A stretch of DNA of 20,186 nt, taken from assembly GCA_964574335.1 (NCBI GenBank), contig CAZNNH010000114.1, positions 1-20,186 on the forward strand, written 5' to 3'. Positions 13,750-20,186 of this stretch are shown here, piece after piece (the stretch's first letter is position 1; each line of letters begins with the position of its first letter). The notes beneath the pieces are model-generated. The model had not been told where the DNA came from. It ran no database searches and was given only the letters and a program-made list of their open reading frames with translations. This stretch comes from CAZNNH01 sp964574335 (GTDB taxonomy: Bacteria; Acidobacteriota; Vicinamibacteria; Fen-336). The translations under genes were made by a program, and so were the position numbers.

Positions 13750-16398
13750 ATGAGCGGAAAGGACGAACGGATCCGACCCTTGGACACGGAGGCGCTGCCC
13801 AAGCTCTTCGAGGCCAGCGAGCTGGAGCCCCGATGGCGCAAGAAGTGGCAGGAGTGGGGGATCTACCGCTTCGACCCCACGAAGGGCCGCGACCGGACCT
13901 TCGTGGTCGACACCCCGCCCCCCACCGCCAGCGGCTCGCTCCACGTCGGCCACGTCTTCTCCTACACCCACCAGGACCTGGTGGCCCGCTACCGGCGGAT
14001 GCGCGGGGACAGCATCTTCTATCCAATGGGCTGGGACGACAACGGGCTGCCCACCGAGCGACGGGTCCAGAACGTCTTCCACGTGCGCGCCGACGCGACC
14101 CTCGCCTACACGCCCGGGCTCAAGCTGGAGCGGCCCGACCCCAAGAAGAAGGCCCGGGAGCTGGGCGAGCCGCGGGTGATCTCGCGGCGCAACTTCATCG
14201 AGCTGTGCCACGAGGTGACCGCCGAGGACGAGGTGGCCTTCAAGGACCTGTTCTTCCGCCTCGGCCTCTCGGTGGACTGGAGCCAGGAGTACGCCACCAT
14301 CGACGACCGCTCGCGGGCCATCGCCCAGCGCAGCTTCCTCGACCTCTTCGAGAAGGGCCACGTCTACCAGGTCGAGGCCCCCACCATGTGGGACGTCGAC
14401 TTCTGCACCGCGGTGGCCCAGGCCGAGGCCGAGGACCGCCAGCGTCCGGGCGCCTTCCACGACGTCGAGTTCGGCGTCGAGGGCGGCGGTCGCTTCGTGA
14501 TCTCGACCACCCGTCCGGAGCTGCTGGCGGCCTGCGTGGGCGTCGCCGCCCATCCCGAAGACGCGCGCTACCAGCCGTTGTTCGGCAAGCGCGCCGTCAC
14601 CCCGATCTACGGCGCGCCGGTCAAGATCTTCCCGAGCCCGCTGGCCGACCCCGAGAAGGGGACCGGGATCCTGATGGTGTGCACGTTCGGCGACCAGACC
14701 GACGTGGCCTGGTGGCGCGAGCAGGCGCTGCCGCTGCGGCAGGTGATCGGGCGCGACGGGCGGATCCTGGAGCGGCGCTTCGGGAGCGAGGGCTTCGAGA
14801 GCCGCGACCCCGAGCACGCCAACCGCAGCTTCGCCGAGATCGTGGGCAAGCGGATCAACCAGGCCCGGCGGGTGGTGGTCGAGCAGCTCCGCGACCCGAG
14901 TAACTCCGCCACCGGCAACGGCGCTCCGCTGCAGGGGGAGCCGCGGCCGATCGAGCACGCGGTGCGCTTCTACGAGAAGGGCGAGAACCCCCTCGAGTAC
15001 CTGACCAGCCGGCAGTGGTTCGTGCGCATCCTGGACAAGAAAGAGCCGCTGATCGACCTCGGGCGTCGCATCAAGTGGCACCCGGCCCACATGGGCAAGC
15101 GCTACGAGAACTGGACCGAGAACCTGCAGATGGACTGGTGCATCAGCCGCCAGCGCCACTTCGGCGTCCCCTTCCCGGTCTGGTACCGCCTCGACTCGTC
15201 CGGCCAGCCACAGCACGACCAGGTCCTGTTGGCCGACCCCGCCAGCTTGCCGGTCGATCCCATGTCCCAGACCCCACCCGGCTTCGACGAAGGCCAGCGC
15301 GGGCAGCCCGGGGGGTTCCAGGGCGAGCCCGACATCTTCGACACCTGGTTCACCAGCTCGATGACCCCTCAGATTGCGGCCCGTTGGGGGCACGGCGAGT
15401 CGGACCAGATGGGACGGCTGTTCCCGATGGACGTGCGGCCCCAGTCCCACGAGATCATCCGCACCTGGGCCTTCTACACCATCGCCAAGGCGATGTTCCA
15501 TCACCAGGACGTCCCCTGGCGCCACGTGGTGATCAGCGGCTGGATCCTCGACCCCGAGCGCAAGAAGATGAGCAAGAGCCGGGGCAACGTGGTGACGCCG
15601 ATCGGCCTGCTCGACGACTTCGGGGCGGACCCGGTGCGTTACTGGGCGGCTCGGGCCCGGCTCGGCGCCGACACCACCTTCGACGAGAAGATGTTCGCGA
15701 TCGGCAGGCGGCTGGTCACCAAGCTCTACAACGCCGGCAAGTTCGTGCTCTCCCAGGAGGGCCCGAAGGGCCCCATTACGGAGGAGCTGGACCGGGCCTT
15801 CGTGGCCGAGCTGCGGGACCTGGTCGGCAGGGCCACCGCCGCCTTCGACGAGTTCGAGTACTCGAAGGCGCTGGAGGAGACCGAGGCCTTCTTCTGGGGC
15901 CGCCTCACCGACAACTACCTGGAGCTGGTCAAGCGCCGGGCCCGCGAGGGCGACGGGCCGGGGCGGGCCTCGGCGGTGGCCACGCTGCGCCTGGGCCTGT
16001 CGGTGCTGCTGCGGATGCTGGCGCCTTTCCTGCCGACGATCACCGACGAGGTCTGGTCCTGGGCCTTCGCCGAGGAGACCGGCAGCCGGTCCATCCACGT
16101 GGCCGCCTGGCCAACCGCGGAGGAGCTGGCCGGCGTCGCCGCGCCCGCCGACGCCCTGTCGTTCGCGGTGGCGGCGGCCGCCATCGGGGCGGTCCGCCGC
16201 GAGCGGACCGCCGCCAAGCTCGGCATGGCTAGCCCGCTCCAGACCGTGCGGCTCACCGCCGCCGCGGCCGACCTGGAGCGGCTGGCCCGGGTGACGCCGG
16301 ACGTGGTCGCCGCCGCCAACACCGCCGGGCTCGAGACCGAGGCCGCCTCCGCCGAGACCGAAGAGCGCTTCGCCGCCGTGATCCAGCGGGCCGGCTGA
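13750..16398 (+). CDS. valS: Valyl-tRNA synthetase, alternative (archaeal-like) type
   Basis: ValRS attaches valine to tRNA(Val) and edits mischarged threonine. The 882-residue protein has the class I HIGH motif as HVGH at 65-68 (in TPPPTASGSLHVGHVFSYTH) and KMSKS at 606-610 (RKKMSKSRGN). Between them lies the CP1 editing domain with ISTTRPELLAACV and KGTGILMVCTFGDQTDVAWW. The stretch IFYPMGWDDNGLPTERRVQN marks the alternative ValRS form known from some high-GC actinobacteria and related to archaeal enzymes, rather than the common bacterial type with QPGMDHAGIATQ. The coiled-coil C-terminal arm is short. ATG at 13750 is preferred to GTG at 13729 because GAAGGAAG lies just before it. Tryptophan-rich WCISRQRHFGVPFPVWY and DTWFTSSMTPQIA are also present. 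Confidence 0.95.
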   Translation: MSGKDERIRPLDTEALPKLFEASELEPRWRKKWQEWGIYRFDPTKGRDRTFVVDTPPPTASGSLHVGHVFSYTHQDLVARYRRMRGDSIFYPMGWDDNGLPTERRVQNVFHVRADATLAYTPGLKLERPDPKKKARELGEPRVISRRNFIELCHEVTAEDEVAFKDLFFRLGLSVDWSQEYATIDDRSRAIAQRSFLDLFEKGHVYQVEAPTMWDVDFCTAVAQAEAEDRQRPGAFHDVEFGVEGGGRFVISTTRPELLAACVGVAAHPEDARYQPLFGKRAVTPIYGAPVKIFPSPLADPEKGTGILMVCTFGDQTDVAWWREQALPLRQVIGRDGRILERRFGSEGFESRDPEHANRSFAEIVGKRINQARRVVVEQLRDPSNSATGNGAPLQGEPRPIEHAVRFYEKGENPLEYLTSRQWFVRILDKKEPLIDLGRRIKWHPAHMGKRYENWTENLQMDWCISRQRHFGVPFPVWYRLDSSGQPQHDQVLLADPASLPVDPMSQTPPGFDEGQRGQPGGFQGEPDIFDTWFTSSMTPQIAARWGHGESDQMGRLFPMDVRPQSHEIIRTWAFYTIAKAMFHHQDVPWRHVVISGWILDPERKKMSKSRGNVVTPIGLLDDFGADPVRYWAARARLGADTTFDEKMFAIGRRLVTKLYNAGKFVLSQEGPKGPITEELDRAFVAELRDLVGRATAAFDEFEYSKALEETEAFFWGRLTDNYLELVKRRAREGDGPGRASAVATLRLGLSVLLRMLAPFLPTITDEVWSWAFAEETGSRSIHVAAWPTAEELAGVAAPADALSFAVAAAAIGAVRRERTAAKLGMASPLQTVRLTAAAADLERLARVTPDVVAAANTAGLETEAASAETEERFAAVIQRAG

Positions 16399-16459
16399 CG
16401 GCCCGCCCCCACCGCCCGACCTCGGCTCCGCCCGCACCCGGCTGGCCGCCCGGGGCCGG

Positions 16460-16468
16460 TGCGATAAT
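16460..16468 (+). promoter_or_regulatory. Extended -10 promoter of the aldo/keto reductase gene
   Basis: TGCGATAAT combines an extended -10 TG with GATAAT (5 of 6 matches to TATAAT), about 31 bases before the ATG. No good -35 is visible, as is common for extended -10 promoters. It suggests that transcription starts between valS and the reductase. Confidence 0.5.
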
Positions 16469-16498
16469 CCGTCACAGGAACGCGGGGCGAAGGGAGCC

Positions 16499-17488
16499 AT
16501 GATGAAGCAGAGACGGCTCGGGAAGAGCGGCATCGAGACGAGCGCGCTGGGGCTCGGCTGCATGGGCATGTCCGAGTTCTACGGTACGGGCGACGAGAAG
16601 GAGTCGCTTCTCGTCCTGGACCGGGCCCTCGAGCTGGGGATCACTTTCTTCGACACCGCCGACGCCTACGGCCGGGGCGCCAACGAGGAGCTGCTGGGCC
16701 GGGCCTTCAAAGGCCGCTTCGACCGGTTGGTGCTGGCCACCAAGTTCGGGATCGTGCGCTCGGAGGACCCGAGCTTCCGTGGCCTCTCCGGCAAGCCGGA
16801 GTACGTCCACAAGGCTTGCGAGGCCAGCCTGCGCCGGCTCGGCGTGGAGCGGATCGACCTCTACTACCTGCACCGCGTGGACGCCGAGACGCCGATCGAG
16901 GAGACGGTCGGCGCCATGGGCGAGCTGGTGAAGCAGGGTAAGGTCCGGGCGCTCGGCCTCTCGGAGGCCGCGCCGGCCACCCTCCGGCGCGCCCACGCGG
17001 TGTTCCCGATCGCCGCGCTGCAGACCGAGTACTCGCTGTTCAGCCGCGACCCGGAGCGAGAGATCCTGGCCACCTGCCGGGAGCTGGGCGTGGCCTTCGT
17101 GGCCTACAGCCCGCTCGGGCGGGGACTGCTCACCGGGAAGATCCGCTCGTCTGACGACCTCGCCCCCGACGACTGGCGGCGTGGGGTGCCGCGTTTCCAA
17201 GGCGAGAACCTCAGGCGCAACGCGGAGCGGGTGGGCCGGATCGAGGAGCTGGCCCGGAGCAAGGGCTGTACCCCGACCCAGCTCGCCCTGGCCTGGGTGC
17301 TGGCCCAGGGCGACCACATCGTGCCGATCCCGGGGACCAAGCGTCAGCCTTACCTGGAGGACAACGTGAGGGCCCTCGAGGTGGAGCTGACCGCCGACGA
17401 CCTCGAGGCGCTGAACCGCGCCGTCCCGCCCGGGGCCACCGCGGGGACGCGATACGCCGAAGCCCTGATGGGCTGGCTGGATCGCTGA
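16499..17488 (+). CDS. Aldo/keto reductase
   Basis: This is an NADPH-dependent reductase of aldehydes or ketones with a TIM-barrel fold; substrate unknown. The 329-residue protein begins RRLGKSGIETSALGLGCMGM, typical of the family, and has the complete catalytic tetrad: Asp52 and Tyr57 in FFDTADAYGRG, Lys82 in LATKFG and His125 in YYLHRVD. Cofactor-binding segments YSPLGRGLLTGK and VPIPGTKRQPYLEDN are present. Two ATG codons are adjacent (16499 and 16502); the second is better spaced from AAGGGAG. The gene lies between valS and gltX and ends 10 bases before gltX, so gltX probably depends on its promoter. A role in tRNA charging is not expected from the family. Confidence 0.94.
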   Translation: MMKQRRLGKSGIETSALGLGCMGMSEFYGTGDEKESLLVLDRALELGITFFDTADAYGRGANEELLGRAFKGRFDRLVLATKFGIVRSEDPSFRGLSGKPEYVHKACEASLRRLGVERIDLYYLHRVDAETPIEETVGAMGELVKQGKVRALGLSEAAPATLRRAHAVFPIAALQTEYSLFSRDPEREILATCRELGVAFVAYSPLGRGLLTGKIRSSDDLAPDDWRRGVPRFQGENLRRNAERVGRIEELARSKGCTPTQLALAWVLAQGDHIVPIPGTKRQPYLEDNVRALEVELTADDLEALNRAVPPGATAGTRYAEALMGWLDR

Positions 17489-17498
17489 AGACGCGCCC

Positions 17499-18953
17499 AT
17501 GACCGAAACGGTGAGGACCCGTATCGCGCCCAGCCCGACCGGCGACCCCCACGTGGGCACCGCCTACGTGGCCCTGTTCAACTACGCCTTCGCCCGCAAG
17601 CACGGCGGCGCCTTCGTGCTGCGGATCGAGGACACCGACCGCGAGCGCAGCCGGCCGGCCAGCGAGCGTTTGATCTTCGAGGCCCTGCGCTGGCTGGGTC
17701 TCGACTGGGACGAGGGACCGGACGTTGGCGGGCCGCACGGCCCCTACCGGCAGAGCGAGCGGTCTTCCCTCTACCGCGAGCACGCCGAGCGCCTGATCGA
17801 GACCGGCAGCGCCTACCCGTGCTTCTGCACCCGGGAGCGGCTCGAGGCGCTTCGGGCGGAGCAGAAGCGGCAGAAGCTGCCCCTCGGCTACGACGGCCAT
17901 TGCCGGGGCCTGCCTCGGGACGAGGCCGCGCGGCGCCGAGCCGACGGCGAGACCCACGTGGTGCGCCTGGCCATGCCCAAAGACGGCGACTGCGTGGTGA
18001 AGGACCTGCTCCGCGGAGAGGTGCGCTTCCCCTACATGCAGATCGACGACCAGGTGCTGCTGAAGAGCGACGGCTTCCCGACCTACCACCTGGCCAACGT
18101 GGTGGACGACCACCTGATGCGGATCAGCCACGTGATCCGGGCCGAGGAGTGGCTCTCCTCACTGCCCAAGCACCTGGAGCTGTACCGCGCCTTCGGCTGG
18201 GCGCCCCCGGTCTTCTGCCACCTGCCGCTGCTGCGCAATGCCGACAAGTCGAAGATCTCGAAGCGCAAGAACCCGGTGAGCCTGAACCACTACAGGCGCG
18301 CCGGCTTCCTGCCCGAGGCCCTGCTCAACTACCTGGCGCTGATGGGCTTCACCATGCCCGACGAGCGGGAGGAGTTCAGCGTCTCGGAGCTCGTCGAGGC
18401 CCTCGAGCTTCAGCGGATTTCGCTGGGCGGGCCGATCTTCGACCTCGACAAGCTGACCTGGCTGAACGGCAGGTACCTGAGACGGCTCTCCCCCCGGGAG
18501 ATCCGGGAGCGGCTGCGCGCCGAGCTGCTCTCGGACGACTACCTGGAGAAGGTGCTCGAGCTGTCGCAGGAGCGGATCGACACCCTCTCCGACTTCATGG
18601 GCTACGCCTCGTTCTTCTTCTCCGGCGACGTCGACTACGACCAGGCGGCCCTCTCGGGGATGGTGGCCAAGGACCGCTCGGCGGCGGAGACGGCCAAGGC
18701 GCTGCGGCTGCTGCTCGAGCAGCGGCTGGACCCGATCCTCGACTGGGAGGTGGCCGCCCTGGAGACGGCGCTGCGCGGCTTCTGCGAGGAGCACGAGTGG
18801 AAGCCGAAGGAGCTCTTCATGGCGGTCCGGGTGGCGGTGACCGGCCGGGCGGCCACTCCCCCGCTGTTCGACACCATGGCCGTGCTGGGCAAGGAGGTCT
18901 GCCGGCGCCGGCTGCGGCGGGCGGCGGAGACGCTGCGCACCACGAAGGGATAG
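17499..18953 (+). CDS. gltX: Glutamyl-tRNA synthetase (bacterial type)
   Basis: GluRS charges tRNA(Glu) with glutamate; a non-discriminating form also charges tRNA(Gln). The 484-residue protein has RIAPSPTGDPHVGTAYVALFN, where HVGT (18-21) is the HIGH motif, and KISKR (252-256) as the KMSKS motif. PCFCTRE (107-113) with Cys108 and Cys110 and GHC at 133-135 could form the zinc site. The C-terminal half is the helical anticodon-binding cage of bacterial GluRS, so this is not the archaeal GlnRS-like form. The presence of gatDE makes it important whether this enzyme is non-discriminating; I cannot tell from the anticodon-binding residues by eye. The ATG is 10 bases after the reductase stop, and glnS starts two bases after this gene ends. 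Confidence 0.96.
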   Translation: MTETVRTRIAPSPTGDPHVGTAYVALFNYAFARKHGGAFVLRIEDTDRERSRPASERLIFEALRWLGLDWDEGPDVGGPHGPYRQSERSSLYREHAERLIETGSAYPCFCTRERLEALRAEQKRQKLPLGYDGHCRGLPRDEAARRRADGETHVVRLAMPKDGDCVVKDLLRGEVRFPYMQIDDQVLLKSDGFPTYHLANVVDDHLMRISHVIRAEEWLSSLPKHLELYRAFGWAPPVFCHLPLLRNADKSKISKRKNPVSLNHYRRAGFLPEALLNYLALMGFTMPDEREEFSVSELVEALELQRISLGGPIFDLDKLTWLNGRYLRRLSPREIRERLRAELLSDDYLEKVLELSQERIDTLSDFMGYASFFFSGDVDYDQAALSGMVAKDRSAAETAKALRLLLEQRLDPILDWEVAALETALRGFCEEHEWKPKELFMAVRVAVTGRAATPPLFDTMAVLGKEVCRRRLRRAAETLRTTKG

Positions 18954-18955
18954 CG

Positions 18956-20186
<1,231 letters not shown>

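Noticed and set aside
12601..16569. A 1322-codon minus-strand open frame spanning antisense valS and the SIS gene
   Set aside because: Only the 12601-13650 part has protein-like composition and SIS motifs. The rest is the antisense of valS, open because the DNA is GC-rich, and is low-complexity.

Overview
This window is very GC-rich and densely packed. It reads as the chromosome of a high-GC bacterium. The bacterial evidence is a GluRS of the bacterial type, a GlnRS (archaea normally lack one), clear Shine-Dalgarno sites, a Tat-type leader, a TetR regulator and several type II toxin-antitoxin-like genes. Against this sit several genes of archaeal flavour: GatE and GatD, an alternative archaeal-like ValRS, a DUF763 protein and an Mth938-type protein. 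I cannot assign a phylum from this alone. An Acidobacteriota-like or other deep-branching high-GC lineage is a guess.

Layout. (1) 1-2988: the 3' part of gatE, then gatD, overlapping by ATGA; together they encode the tRNA-dependent amidotransferase that makes Gln-tRNA(Gln). (2) 2992-3100: two tandem copies of a palindromic element in the convergent gap. (3) 3120-5868, minus strand: glgC (ADP-glucose synthesis) and a Tat-exported-looking Gfo/Idh/MocA oxidoreductase. (4) 5990-11362: an accessory stretch. It holds a minus-strand operon of a YefM-like antitoxin, an unrecognised 112-aa protein and a small membrane protein; a divergent TetR regulator followed by an alpha/beta hydrolase carrying a C-terminal zinc-ribbon-like tail; an XRE/HigA-like regulator with no toxin; a 100-N assembly gap whose two edges are the same 21 bases; a DUF763 protein; and a ribbon-helix-helix/MazF toxin-antitoxin pair. 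(5) 11421-13650, minus strand: a tightly coupled operon of SIS-domain sugar-phosphate isomerase, HAD phosphatase and Mth938-like protein. (6) 13750-20186, plus strand: valS, an aldo/keto reductase, gltX and the 5' part of glnS.

How the genes fit together. The two ends both concern glutamate/glutamine charging of tRNA. GluRS supplies Glu-tRNA, GatDE can convert Glu-tRNA(Gln) to Gln-tRNA(Gln), and GlnRS makes Gln-tRNA(Gln) directly. Having both Gln routes within 20 kb is the most unusual biological feature here. The middle is regulator- and toxin-antitoxin-rich, with at least three regulators that have plausible operator dyads just upstream. The best candidate for an undescribed module is the YefM-like / 112-aa / membrane-protein operon at 5990-7036, where the expected RelE/YoeB-type toxin is replaced by something I do not recognise.

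No rRNA or tRNA gene, CRISPR array or insertion sequence was seen. No gene-free stretch exceeds 300 bases; the longest is 9207-9477, of which 100 bases are N.
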